From the NCBI GenBank assembly GCA_003509545.1, contig DOLC01000096.1:1-13634 (forward strand): DNA of 13,634 bases, in the 5' to 3' direction. Positions 1-7,521 of this stretch are shown here, in pieces; position 1 is the first letter of the stretch; each line of letters opens with the position of its first letter. The notes below the pieces were generated by a model. It searched no databases, was not told where the DNA came from, and saw only the letters and a program-made list of their open reading frames with translations. This DNA is from Peptococcaceae bacterium. Lineage in GTDB: Bacteria; Bacillota; DSM-521; Neomoorellales; Neomoorellaceae. A program made the translations under genes and the position numbers.

Positions 1-41
1 GTTTAGTCGCTCGCTTCCAAGCCAAAGCAGGCCTGCCCTGC

Positions 42-73
42 AAAAAGTGGGGATAACTCAGCTGCTCATCCCC
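42..73 (-). terminator. Possible intrinsic terminator near left edge
   Basis: On the minus strand GGGGAT (73-68) can pair with ATCCCC (54-49) across a 13-nt loop, and a run of five T follows at 46-42 after two bases. The stem is only 6 bp, so termination may be weak. It sits about 125 nt downstream of the sigma-H-like promoter at 179-203, so the two could bracket a short transcript. Confidence 0.4.
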
Positions 74-83
74 TCGGACCAAA

Positions 84-103
84 TCCCTCCCTCAGGAGGG
101 AGG
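84..103 (-). repeat. Repeated hairpin box, copy 1
   Basis: The inverted repeat CCTCCCT/AGGGAGG around a CAGG loop is followed (plus strand) by CC. A near-identical box is at 11708-11726 (CTCCCT-AAGG-AGGGAG followed by GCC). In both places it lies downstream of a sigma-H-like promoter on the minus strand. Function unknown. Confidence 0.45.
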
Positions 104-110
104 CCGACCC

Positions 111-160
111 GTCCTTTTCATCCTTCTGCTGGTGCCGCACCGGCGTCATGGACGTCTAAC
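111..160 (-). repeat. Dispersed 50-bp repeat box, copy 1
   Basis: About 50 bp closely match 11551-11600, including a 24-base identical core from 115 to 138 versus 11555 to 11578, then a shared CATGGA-GTCTA segment with small substitutions and length changes. The indels shift the reading frame between copies, which argues for a non-coding element rather than a conserved peptide. No transposase gene or target-site duplication is visible. Confidence 0.5.
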
Positions 161-178
161 CCGGCAAATAAACCTAAA

Positions 179-203
179 TTTCGCCGCCGGACAAAAAAAT
201 CCT
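179..203 (-). promoter_or_regulatory. Sigma-H-like promoter, left copy
   Basis: On the minus strand AGGATTT (203-197) is followed after exactly 11 bp by GGCGAAA (185-179). The Bacillus sigma-H consensus is RnAGGAWWW, an 11-12 bp spacer, then RnnGAAT. The -35 matches fully and the -10 differs at the last base. The promoter reads toward the left edge. The same design with the same spacer occurs at 11812-11836. Confidence 0.45.
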
Positions 204-292
204 CCCGTGTGGAAACATAAAGCGGTACCGGACTTTCTTTTAAAGCCGGTGCGGCCCCGGACAAAAGTTTCCGCCCCAAAGTTTACTTCACT

Positions 293-315
293 AAAAAATG
301 GCTTCTTCTAGCCGG
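293..315 (-). terminator. Weak terminator-like hairpin after the hypothetical gene
   Basis: On the minus strand GGCT and AGCC form a 4-bp stem around a 6-nt loop, followed by A and six T. It is about 100 bp past the stop codon of the gene ending at 413. The stem is short, so this is a tentative call. Confidence 0.3.
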
Positions 316-412
316 CCGGCCAGGAGGCGTCCGGCAGGACCGAATACCAGGACTACGCCCCCGGCGGGAGTTTTTCCCCGAGGCAATTCCGTTTTACTTC
401 TGCCGCCTCAAA

Positions 413-1129
413 TTAAGCGGGAGGGGGATTCCCCCCTTCTTTAGGCGGGTCGATTTTAGGTACTTTATTAAAGTCATACAGCTCCAGGGTGATGTAGAGC
501 CGGTCGCCCGGCTTCTGCCGGTGGTCGGCCACCAGCTCCACCTTGCGAATATAGTGGCTTCCCCTTTCTATCCATAGTTTACAATAATAGTTTTGCCAAT
601 AAGTATTCAGAAGGCGGTTGTTGACGTCCGGCTGCAGTTCCAGTAAGTAGGGCCTTCCGGGCATATTTTTCTGCCGCCCTTTGTACTGCAGCCCTTGGAG
701 GTTGGTAATTTTTAAAATAGATAAGGGGTTCACCTCGACCATAAAGAGTTCCTGCTGCAGGGCCGTATTGCCGGGAGTTACCATCCACCGTCCGGAAAGC
801 ACATCTTTATAGTACGTAGTATCCCCTATCTGATATATGTTCACCTCCTGGCCCGTCATCCTGCCCCACAGGTGCAGGTCCCCTCGGGCACTCCGCTCAC
901 CCGTAACCCGGCTGACTTCAATGCGACCTCCCTCGGCCTCCAAGTACCCTTCTAGGTAAAAGCGATAGCTGCCGGCGGCATGGGTAGTATCCAGGGCCTT
1001 TACTATGAGCTCCTCCGGGACGACCTTGATCTCTCGGAGGTAAAAGTTGTAGCCCCAGGCTCCCATCCCCAGGAGCAAGACAACTATTAGGGCCAGCAGC
1101 ACCTTCCTCCGGCCGAGCCTGGCAAACAA
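413..1129 (-). CDS. Membrane-anchored protein of unknown function
   Basis: A short basic N-terminus (ARLGRRK) is followed by one hydrophobic segment (VLLALIVVLLLGMGAW, about residues 9-25) and a soluble region of about 210 residues, so it is probably an N-terminally anchored protein with its bulk outside the membrane. The soluble part is rich in beta-type segments and resembles in general character the LolA/LppX-like extracytoplasmic folds, but I recognise no family motif and there is no lipobox Cys. The C-terminus is Pro-rich. I chose the TTG at 1129 because GGAAGGG lies 7 nt upstream and it gives a clean signal anchor. The frame stays open to another TTG at 1213 (266 aa instead of 238), which lacks a ribosome binding site and adds an unlikely Arg-rich extension. 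It lies about 140 bp past the methyltransferase operon, and a link to methyl metabolism is not shown. Confidence 0.65.
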   Translation of the reverse strand: MFARLGRRKVLLALIVVLLLGMGAWGYNFYLREIKVVPEELIVKALDTTHAAGSYRFYLEGYLEAEGGRIEVSRVTGERSARGDLHLWGRMTGQEVNIYQIGDTTYYKDVLSGRWMVTPGNTALQQELFMVEVNPLSILKITNLQGLQYKGRQKNMPGRPYLLELQPDVNNRLLNTYWQNYYCKLWIERGSHYIRKVELVADHRQKPGDRLYITLELYDFNKVPKIDPPKEGGNPPPA

Positions 1130-1266
1130 AAAAATCACCCTTCCCGTTCGCCGTCTTCTTCTATATAAATACGGGAACAGAAAGGGGATATGCCGGGCCG
1201 TAGTACGCCCCAAGTATTATTTTGCTTTGTTTACGGGACCAAGGGAAAACCGGCGGGGCCCTTGTT

Positions 1267-2178
1267 TTACGAGTAGGTTCCGTATTTCCCGGCGGCGCGA
1301 TAAAGGGCCGTCACCTTTTCCTCCGGCAAATCTCCCCCCAGGCAGCCGCTGGAGGTGGAAAAGATAAAACCTCCTCCAGGCGCCGCCGCGACCATGATCC
1401 TCTGTACTTCGGCCGCCAGTTCCTCTTCCCCGGCCCTTGCCAGGAGGGAGAGGTCGAAATTTCCCATAAGGCACAAATACTCGCCGAAATCCTGCTTTAT
1501 CCGCGCTATATCCATACCGGCCGAAGGCTCCAGGGAATGCAGGCCTGCGAATCCGGCGGCCACCAAGTCGGGTACCAGGCTGGTAATATTCCCATCGGAA
1601 TGGAAAAAGACCGGCACCCCCTCGGCCTTTAGGTTTTCCACCTGCCACTGCCACAGGGGAAGGAAGAGTTCGCGCAAGAGGCTGGGGGCTACGTAAGTGC
1701 CCCGGGTATAGGCAATATCGTCGGCAATGATGACCCCGTGGGCCCCGGCCTCCACGCAACGCCGCGCCGTTTCCAGGCCGAAACGGGCTTCCTTCCAGGC
1801 CATCTCTTTAACACCCTCTTCCCGGTCGGCCAGGCGCAGGAGGAAGTCCATAAAATCCATGCGGCCGGCAGTTCCCTGGAAGGGCCCGTCAATTATGGCA
1901 AAAACGAAGAAATCCGTATGCCGCCGCCAGGGTTCAAAGGAGCGGTAATCCAGCTCATGGGGAGGCACGGACCTGTCCGGCCGGAGGCCCCGGGGCACTA
2001 ACCCTACCAGGTCCATGCCCAACAACTCGCGGACCTCCACCTCGTCCTCCCAGGTACCCGTCCCCTCCCTGCCCAAGATCCGGGCCACCAGGGCGGGGTC
2101 GAGGTGCCACTCCCCCTTGGGTACCCGGTCTGCTTCCCGGTGTTCGATGGCCCGGTAAACCCTTTCGACCTTCGTCAT
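1267..2178 (-). CDS. URO-D-family corrinoid methyltransferase (MT-I)
   Basis: This 303-aa protein belongs to the uroporphyrinogen decarboxylase-like superfamily used by anaerobes as methyltransferases (MtaA, CmuA, MtvB/OdmB types). Its neighbours are a corrinoid activase, a corrinoid protein and a methyl-H4folate methyltransferase, so I infer that it is MT-I, transferring a methyl group from a substrate to cob(I)alamin on the corrinoid protein. Visible signatures are an IIADDIAYTRGTY segment (about 150-162), FFHSDGN (191-197) on a strand that usually carries a metal ligand, GLHSLEPSAGMD (212-223), and a C-terminal STSSGCL (274-280). At the H-x-C zinc position of MtaA-type enzymes it has H-S-D, so the metal site may differ. 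The start ATG overlaps the activase stop by 4 bp (ATGA), and AGAGG lies upstream, indicating translational coupling. The substrate is unknown; O-methyl aromatics are plausible. True heme biosynthetic UroD is unlikely given the context and length. Confidence 0.85.
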   Translation of the reverse strand: MTKVERVYRAIEHREADRVPKGEWHLDPALVARILGREGTGTWEDEVEVRELLGMDLVGLVPRGLRPDRSVPPHELDYRSFEPWRRHTDFFVFAIIDGPFQGTAGRMDFMDFLLRLADREEGVKEMAWKEARFGLETARRCVEAGAHGVIIADDIAYTRGTYVAPSLLRELFLPLWQWQVENLKAEGVPVFFHSDGNITSLVPDLVAAGFAGLHSLEPSAGMDIARIKQDFGEYLCLMGNFDLSLLARAGEEELAAEVQRIMVAAAPGGGFIFSTSSGCLGGDLPEEKVTALYRAAGKYGTYS

Positions 2179-4031
2179 CCCGCTTTCCTCTCCGGCAAGG
2201 CGAGGGAAGAAAGGAAGGTTTCCTGGAAGGAGGGCTGGATCATAAGTTCCACGTAGCCCACCCTCCGGGCTATCTCTTCGGCCCGGCGGCGCTCCGTCAG
2301 GGATAACAGGGCCATGCGGGCTCCGGTTCCGGCCGCATTACCCACTTGGCGGAAAACCTCCAAAGGTAGGGCGGGGAACATGCCGATGGCGACGGCACTG
2401 GCCACCCTTAAGTGGGTGCCGAAGGCTCCCGCCACCACCACCTCTTCAATGTCTTCGAGTTTCAGGCCAGCCACCTCTAAGAGGAGCTTGGTGCCCGAGG
2501 CAATGGCCGCTTTGGCCAGCTGTATTTCCCCGATATCCCTCTGGGTGATTACGATATCCCTGCCCGTGCCGCTCTCCTCGGCCGGCACGAGGATGAATTC
2601 GGCCTGGCCCCCCTCCGGAGCGCGGACCCGCGGGTGTTTCCGGTTCAGCCTACCCCGCTCGTTGATAACGCCCACGCGGTACAATTCCGCCACGGCATCC
2701 AAGATGCCCGAACCGCAGATGCCCAGGGGTTCTTCATCGCCCACCGTTTCCCATTCCACTTTCCGCCCTTCGTCACCCAGGCGCACGGCCTGGACCGCTC
2801 CCTTGACGGCCCTCATCCCGTGGAGGATATGGGCTCCCTCAAAGGCCGGACCTGAAGCACAGGAACAGGAGAGCATCCGGGAGCCGTATTTCAATACTAT
2901 TTCCGTATTGGTACCGATGTCCAGTCCCAAGATCACCTTATCGGCCGCGTCCACCCGGCTGCCCAGGATCATGGCCACATGGTCGCCGCCCACGAAGCCC
3001 GCGATCACCGGCACACAATAGACATAGGCCCCGGGACTCAGCCTTAAGCCCAGGTCGCGGGCCTTGACCTCCACCGGGGCGGTAACTGCCGGAACATAAG
3101 GCGCCCGGGCCAGGTGCTGGACGGGCAGGCGCAGAAGCAGGTGGTGCATGGCGGTGTTACCCACGATCACCGCCTCTTCGATGTCCTCCGGCCGAACACC
3201 GGCTTCTCCGGCCAGCTGCCCTGCCAGGCTGTTCAGACCTTCTATGATCACCTGGTGTATCCGTTGATACTGCTCTTCTCCCTCCAGGGCGTAGGACAAG
3301 CGGGCCATTAGGTCTTCGCCGTAGGCAATCTGGGGATTCATAATCCCCTGGCTGGCCAGAGTCGCCCCGGTTTCGAGATCCACCAGGAAGCCGGCTACCT
3401 TGGTGGTGCCGAGGTCCACCGCCAGGCCCAAGGCCGGTCTCGCCGGGCCGCCGAATACGCCGTTGATGATTTCCCGCCCTTTAACGGTAACTACGGCGCC
3501 CCCTCCGGCCGCCAGCGCCGGGGTATAGCGGGCCAGCTCCAGGTCGACCCGCAGGTCGGATAGCTCATAGCCTGCGGCCAGCCCCTCCGTTACTTGCTGC
3601 CAGAGGGGCCTCGGGTTGGCATTGGTGGTGGGTTCCAGGGCAATGGCGTACCTAGCCACCGGCGGTTCCGGAGTTACCTCCACTTCCAGGCCCTCCACCT
3701 GGAGCTTCTGCACCCCGAGCATGGTTTCCCGCGGTATCTCCACCTTGACCGGCCCCAAGAGGGCCGCCTGGCAGGCCAGACGGTACCCTTCCTTGAGCTC
3801 GTCCGGGGAGAGGGCCTTTTTCTCCGCCTCGGTGGGAGGAGACAGAAGGCCTTCCGCCACCCTGACACGGCAGCGGCCGCACAGACCCCTACCGCCACAA
3901 GGGGCTGTCACTCCTCCGGCACCCAGGGACAGGCCGGCCTCCTGGGCCACGGACAACAAGGTCTGGCCCTCGCGGGCCGGGACCCGGCGACCAACGGGCT
4001 GAAAATCAACCGTCCAGTTCTGCTTCACCAT
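2175..4031 (-). CDS. Reductive activator of corrinoid proteins (RACo-like)
   Basis: This 618-aa protein should reactivate corrinoid proteins whose cobalt has been oxidised to inactive Co(II), using ATP and an electron from an iron-sulfur cluster. Residues 1-100 are a plant-type ferredoxin domain with C45-x5-C51-x2-C54-x32-C87 for a [2Fe-2S] cluster. A linker of about 100 residues follows, then an ASKHA-type ATPase with two phosphate-loop motifs, DLGTTK (206-211) and DIGTNTE (371-377), plus GNTAMHH (291-297), a CASGPAFEG segment (391-399), GICGSGILD (437-445) and VVVAGAFG (531-538). This order matches RACo of Carboxydothermus and the Acetobacterium demethylase activator OdmD. I take the ATG at 4031, preceded by a G-rich Shine-Dalgarno; the frame is open to 4109, but that would intrude further into the regulator gene. 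It overlaps the regulator by 26 bp and the URO-D methyltransferase by 4 bp, consistent with one operon. Confidence 0.93.
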   Translation of the reverse strand: MVKQNWTVDFQPVGRRVPAREGQTLLSVAQEAGLSLGAGGVTAPCGGRGLCGRCRVRVAEGLLSPPTEAEKKALSPDELKEGYRLACQAALLGPVKVEIPRETMLGVQKLQVEGLEVEVTPEPPVARYAIALEPTTNANPRPLWQQVTEGLAAGYELSDLRVDLELARYTPALAAGGGAVVTVKGREIINGVFGGPARPALGLAVDLGTTKVAGFLVDLETGATLASQGIMNPQIAYGEDLMARLSYALEGEEQYQRIHQVIIEGLNSLAGQLAGEAGVRPEDIEEAVIVGNTAMHHLLLRLPVQHLARAPYVPAVTAPVEVKARDLGLRLSPGAYVYCVPVIAGFVGGDHVAMILGSRVDAADKVILGLDIGTNTEIVLKYGSRMLSCSCASGPAFEGAHILHGMRAVKGAVQAVRLGDEGRKVEWETVGDEEPLGICGSGILDAVAELYRVGVINERGRLNRKHPRVRAPEGGQAEFILVPAEESGTGRDIVITQRDIGEIQLAKAAIASGTKLLLEVAGLKLEDIEEVVVAGAFGTHLRVASAVAIGMFPALPLEVFRQVGNAAGTGARMALLSLTERRRAEEIARRVGYVELMIQPSFQETFLSSLALPERKAG

Positions 4032-5643
4032 AGCTTCCCCCCGTTTTCCGGAAGGCGGTGGGAGTACAGCCTTCCTGTTTTTTAAACACTTGGCCAAAGT
4101 AGCGGGCATCGCGGTACCCCACCCGGGAAGCTATCTCGTTGACGGAATAATCGGTGGTCAAGAGCAGTTTCTTGGCCTCCTCCATCCTCATACGAGTCAG
4201 ATAGTCGATAAAATTTTCTCCCCGCACTTGTTTGAAAAGGCGGCTAAAATAGCAGGGGCTCAAATACACGTGCCGCGCCACTTCGTCCAGGGAGAGATCC
4301 CGGTGGTAGTTCTGGTTTATATAGGCTACGGCTCTCTCTATCAAGCCGGTATCACGCCGTTGCCGCGCGTGAACTACCTGCTCCACCAGCCTCTGTAACC
4401 GGGCGCCGATTTTGTTTTCCGCTTCGGCTAGGGAGTCGAGGGCTACTATCTCCTGGCCGGCCCGGAGGACTACGGCAGCAACATCCTCCGCCTCGGCTCC
4501 GGCCTCCAGGGCCGCCCGGCCGGCCACGCTGAGAAGCTCGAGAAACTTCACCTTGAAAAGGGGAGGCCTCACCTCCTTTCCGACCACCGTTTCGGCTATG
4601 ATTTGGGCGAGGCAGCGGCGGGCCCTTTCCCCGTCCCCCAGTCGAACCGCCAGGGCCAACTCCTCACCCGCCGGGGAAGACATAGCCCGGCCGGAGCGCG
4701 GGAAGGCAGCAACATCGTCGGCGTGAATCACCTGGTCGCCCCCGTAAAGAAGCCGGTACTCCACCGCCGCCGCTGCTTCTGCGTAAGAGGTGGCCAGCAG
4801 AGCCGGGTCGTCCACCGGTCGCCCGATCCCGACGGTCACAGTAACCGGCGTAAGTTCTCGCACCCGGGCGCAGAGCTCTTCGCCCAGCCGGGTTACGGCC
4901 TCCCGCAACCGCGCCCGCCCTCCGGGTTCAAAGGGCAGAAGTAAAAGGAATTCGTCCCTAAAACCGGGTACGACCAGGGCCCCGGGCCATGACGACACCC
5001 CTTCTTCTATAATGTGGAATACCCTTTTCTTGAGGAACTGCCGCTCCCCCTCCTTTTCCGGTGCCGGGCTGGGGGGCAAATTATCGAAGGCGATTACTAC
5101 TGCCAGGCGCGGTAGGGACGGCAGCCCCAGAAAATCGGCCCGGGCCTTGACTTCCTCCCTGGAGATATGGCCGGACACCAGGTCCAGGACGAAGCCCAAA
5201 CGGATAAGGGGAAGCATTTCCTCCAGGGCGGCCCGCCACTTCCGGGTTTCTTCCTTAACCCGCCGCTCTTCCTCTATCTCCTGGGCCAGACTGTCCAAGA
5301 CGGAAATGAGCTCCTCCCCCGCCACAGGTTTTAGCAGGTAGCGCGAAGCCCCCAGGGCAACGGCTTCCTGGGCGTAGGCGAACTCGTCATAGGCGGTCAG
5401 GAAGACCATGCGGACCTCGGGTAAGAGGCGGCGCAGGGCTCTGCCCGCCGCCAAACCGTCCATGACCGGCATCTTTATATCCAGCAACACCACATCCGGC
5501 CGGACTTCGCGCCCCAGGTCCACCGCCTCACCTCCGTCCCGGCCCTCACCCACCACCACGTACTGGGGCCTTGCCTTGGCCAGCAGATAACGGATGGCCC
5601 GGCGCTCCAAGGGTTCGTCATCCACAATTAACAGCCGGAGCAA
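4006..5643 (-). CDS. YesN-like response regulator, REC plus AraC-type HTH
   Basis: This 545-aa protein is the likely partner of the upstream kinase. The receiver domain (about 1-122) has the acidic pair in IVDDE (6-10), phospho-acceptor D55 in LLDIKMPVMDG, T83 in LTAYDE and K105 in LLKP. A middle region (about 140-420) is helical with a VTVTVGIG...Y-x3-A stretch resembling the degenerate GGDEF-like regions of YesN/CdaR-type regulators. The C-terminal ~100 residues are a double helix-turn-helix of the AraC/XylS family (SLDEVARHVYLSPCYFSRLF and SVNEIASRVGYRDARYFGQV), ending shortly after the TPTAFR motif. The start is TTG with GGAAGGG upstream; the gene overlaps the kinase stop by 26 bp. By position it may control its own operon, the corrinoid protein operon, or both. 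The direct and inverted repeats at 9101-9140 are candidate sites. Confidence 0.92.
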   Translation of the reverse strand: MLRLLIVDDEPLERRAIRYLLAKARPQYVVVGEGRDGGEAVDLGREVRPDVVLLDIKMPVMDGLAAGRALRRLLPEVRMVFLTAYDEFAYAQEAVALGASRYLLKPVAGEELISVLDSLAQEIEEERRVKEETRKWRAALEEMLPLIRLGFVLDLVSGHISREEVKARADFLGLPSLPRLAVVIAFDNLPPSPAPEKEGERQFLKKRVFHIIEEGVSSWPGALVVPGFRDEFLLLLPFEPGGRARLREAVTRLGEELCARVRELTPVTVTVGIGRPVDDPALLATSYAEAAAAVEYRLLYGGDQVIHADDVAAFPRSGRAMSSPAGEELALAVRLGDGERARRCLAQIIAETVVGKEVRPPLFKVKFLELLSVAGRAALEAGAEAEDVAAVVLRAGQEIVALDSLAEAENKIGARLQRLVEQVVHARQRRDTGLIERAVAYINQNYHRDLSLDEVARHVYLSPCYFSRLFKQVRGENFIDYLTRMRMEEAKKLLLTTDYSVNEIASRVGYRDARYFGQVFKKQEGCTPTAFRKTGGSYGEAELDG

Positions 5644-7498
5644 TTCCCGTCAGCCCTTCCCTTCTTCCCTCTTCTTTCCGCAAAGGAAAAGTAAGCTCTA
5701 CGGCGGTTCCCTCTCCCGGCCTGCTGTTTACCCTCAGGGCGCATTCGGCACCGAAATAATGTTGCAGGCGGCGGTAGACGCTTACTATCCCCAGTCCGCT
5801 CACCTGTCCCCTGCCGCTGCACCGGACTTCCAGGTCGAAGATCTCCTTTTGTACGCCTTCGGGGATTCCCACTCCCGTATCCCTTATCTCCAGGTGCACC
5901 TGGGAGTCTATCACCCGCCCGCGGATATAGATCTTCCCCCCCTCCTTCAAGGGCTCCAGGCCGTGGATGACGGCGTTTTCCACCAGAGGTTGCAATATCA
6001 TACAGGGTACACGTGCTTCCAAGACTTCGGGAACTACCTCGATTTCACTGGTCAGCCGGTCGCTAAAACGGGTCTGTTGAATAGCAAGATAGTCCCGGAC
6101 GGCGGCCAATTCTTCTTGCAGGGTGACCAGGCCCTCGACCCGGTAGAGGGTGTACCGCATTAGCCTGGCCAAGGCGGCGACCATTTTCTCCGTATTTTCG
6201 GCCCCCTCTAAAAGGGCCAGGCGGGCAACGGTATTGAGGGTGTTAAACAAAAAGTGGGGGCTAACCTGGGATTGCAGGGCCTTCAGTTCAGCGTCCTGCA
6301 GGGCCTGTTCTAGTTGATTCTGCCTCTGCAAGAAGCGGATAAAGCTGTTCCTCTCCTCTTCCAGTTCCTTCTTGCTTCTGAGCACGGCGTTAAGGCGGAC
6401 TATACTGTTGGCGATGAAGGCCAGGAGGCCGCAGAGGGCCTCCAGCTCCTCCGAGGATAACACGGGAACCGCCCTGCCTTCCTCCCCGGGGGGCAAGGGG
6501 TCCTCCCGGAGGAGAAAATGTCCGCAGAGGAGGGCCCCGAGGGTGCCCTCTTCATCGGCCAGGGGGTAAGAAATCTCCACCAGCCTGGCGGGACACCGGT
6601 ATACAAAAGCCCCTTTAAAACCGGCGGTGCGGGCAGCTAGGCCCTCATCAAAGGAGGAGGGGTGGTCCCTTGCGGCGGAGACACGGCAAAACCGCGAGCA
6701 CTCCGCGAACTTCCCCAGGGGTGAGAGAAGGTTTCCCCGGGCATCTACCACCACCAGATCGAGGCCTATCAATTTATTAAAGGATTCCTGTAATTCTCCA
6801 AGGGTTTCGCGACTTAAGATTTCGGCAAGGCCGGCCTCCAGCACCCGGGGACCCTTGCGGGAGGCACCGATGAGGTCCTTAATAAAGGGGACGGCTCTGG
6901 TGGCATCAGGGGCATAGCCGTCGGCCCCCATTTTGGCCGCCAGGTCGGCGTTCAACGGAGTACCCCCTACCACCACCTTTACCTTGCGCCGCAGTCCCGC
7001 CTCCTCCAGGGCCTGGATAGTTTCGACCATGGCCTTCCGAGTGGAAGAGAGGAGGGCCGAAAGGCAGACCACGTGGGGACGGTACTTGATCACGGCCTCC
7101 ACGAAGCCGCCCGGGGGAACGTTCACCCCCAGGTCGATTACTTCGAAGCCGGAGGCTTCCAGCATGATACCCAGGAGGTTCTTCCCGATGTCGTGGATGT
7201 CCCCCTGCACTGTTCCGATGACCGCCCGACCCACCACCTCTACCTGGCCGCTGACCATATAGGGTTTCAGTTCCTTCATACCGGCATGCATGGCCCGGGC
7301 GGTGATGATCAGGTCGGTAACGTAGATTTCGTTATGTTCAAATTTCTCGCTTACTACATCCATGGCCTTGACAAAGCCATCGGTAATAATCCGGCTGGGT
7401 TCCACGCCCTTCTGGAGCGCCCGGCGCACCCCTTCCCTTACCCGGTAGGCGTTGCCGGCTATGACGGCGTCCACTATTTCTCGGATGGAAGCCTCCAT
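5618..7498 (-). CDS. Corrinoid-binding/PocR sensor histidine kinase fusion
   Basis: This 626-aa protein has three parts. Residues 1-212 form a complete methyltransferase-type corrinoid protein: a four-helix cap (about 1-85) and a Rossmann-like cobalamin domain with D100-x-H102-x2-G105, where H102 is the expected lower axial cobalt ligand, plus VVVGGTPL (175-182). Residues about 225-375 fit a PocR ligand-sensing domain with C267, C271, C302 and C325. A coiled-coil-like linker (about 375-405) leads to a LytS/YesM-type kinase: SPHFLFN with phospho-acceptor H415, the N box LVENAVIHG (505-513), RDTGVGIP (539-546) and GLGI (568-571). There is no transmembrane segment, so it should be cytoplasmic. 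The corrinoid part closely resembles the separate protein at 8395-9027; about half of a 67-residue stretch is identical by eye. Start ATG with GAGGTG upstream. I infer it senses corrinoid state, a methyl donor or both; signal and partner specificity are unproven. Confidence 0.9.
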   Translation of the reverse strand: MEASIREIVDAVIAGNAYRVREGVRRALQKGVEPSRIITDGFVKAMDVVSEKFEHNEIYVTDLIITARAMHAGMKELKPYMVSGQVEVVGRAVIGTVQGDIHDIGKNLLGIMLEASGFEVIDLGVNVPPGGFVEAVIKYRPHVVCLSALLSSTRKAMVETIQALEEAGLRRKVKVVVGGTPLNADLAAKMGADGYAPDATRAVPFIKDLIGASRKGPRVLEAGLAEILSRETLGELQESFNKLIGLDLVVVDARGNLLSPLGKFAECSRFCRVSAARDHPSSFDEGLAARTAGFKGAFVYRCPARLVEISYPLADEEGTLGALLCGHFLLREDPLPPGEEGRAVPVLSSEELEALCGLLAFIANSIVRLNAVLRSKKELEEERNSFIRFLQRQNQLEQALQDAELKALQSQVSPHFLFNTLNTVARLALLEGAENTEKMVAALARLMRYTLYRVEGLVTLQEELAAVRDYLAIQQTRFSDRLTSEIEVVPEVLEARVPCMILQPLVENAVIHGLEPLKEGGKIYIRGRVIDSQVHLEIRDTGVGIPEGVQKEIFDLEVRCSGRGQVSGLGIVSVYRRLQHYFGAECALRVNSRPGEGTAVELTFPLRKEEGRREGLTGIAPAVNCG

Positions 7499-7521
7499 GA
7501 CGTCACCTCTCTGGGGGTATG

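Larger units (their letters stand above)
45..172 (-). ncRNA. Candidate small RNA or leader
   Basis: This is the segment between the expected start point of the sigma-H-like promoter (179-203) and the terminator-like stem at 42-73. It contains a box (111-160) and a hairpin (84-103, arms CCTCCCT/AGGGAGG) that are both repeated upstream of pyrK. Neither segment shows a conserved reading frame. The call rests only on promoter, structure and repeat evidence; the same bases could be the leader of a gene beyond the left edge. Confidence 0.25.
1..412. other. Intergenic region, no protein gene supported
   Basis: This 412-bp stretch lies downstream of the membrane-anchored protein gene and reaches the left edge. 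I see no convincing ORF with a ribosome binding site. Reading the minus strand it holds, in order, a weak terminator-like hairpin (about 293-315), an imperfect hairpin at 227-250 (arms ACCGG/CCGGT and CTTT/AAAG), a sigma-H-like promoter (179-203), two short sequence boxes that recur in the gap upstream of pyrK, and a stem-loop followed by five T (42-73). A 27-codon minus-strand ORF could start at an ATG near 150, but the related copy near 11590 carries a one-base indel that breaks the frame, so I do not call it coding. Confidence 0.6.

Noticed and set aside
69..150. 27-codon ORF in the left gap containing RHQQKDE
   Set aside because: The homologous box near 11590 has an indel that changes the frame and initiator context, and there is no clear ribosome binding site.
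187..266. Direct repeat CCGGACAAAA at 187-196 and 257-266 as a second promoter
   Set aside because: The second copy lacks both the AGGA -35 and the GAA -10 elements at the right spacing, so only the short match is shared.
1228..1268. Plus-strand terminator-like hairpin (CAAGGG/CCCTTG then TTTT)
   Set aside because: No plus-strand gene ends here, and on the minus strand no T-run follows, so it is not a convincing terminator for the methyltransferase operon.
1217..1759. Minus-strand 180-aa ORF within the methyltransferase gene
   Set aside because: It lies in another frame of a clear URO-D gene, is Gly/Arg-rich and has no family resemblance.
2314..3021. Plus-strand 235-aa ORF opposite the RACo gene
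   Set aside because: Ser/Pro/Arg-rich antisense shadow of a well-supported gene, as for all other long plus-strand frames in this GC-rich window.
2175..4109. Longer RACo start at 4109
   Set aside because: The extra 26 residues lack a ferredoxin-like sequence and would overlap the regulator by over 100 bp; the ATG at 4031 has a G-rich ribosome binding site and starts at the domain boundary.
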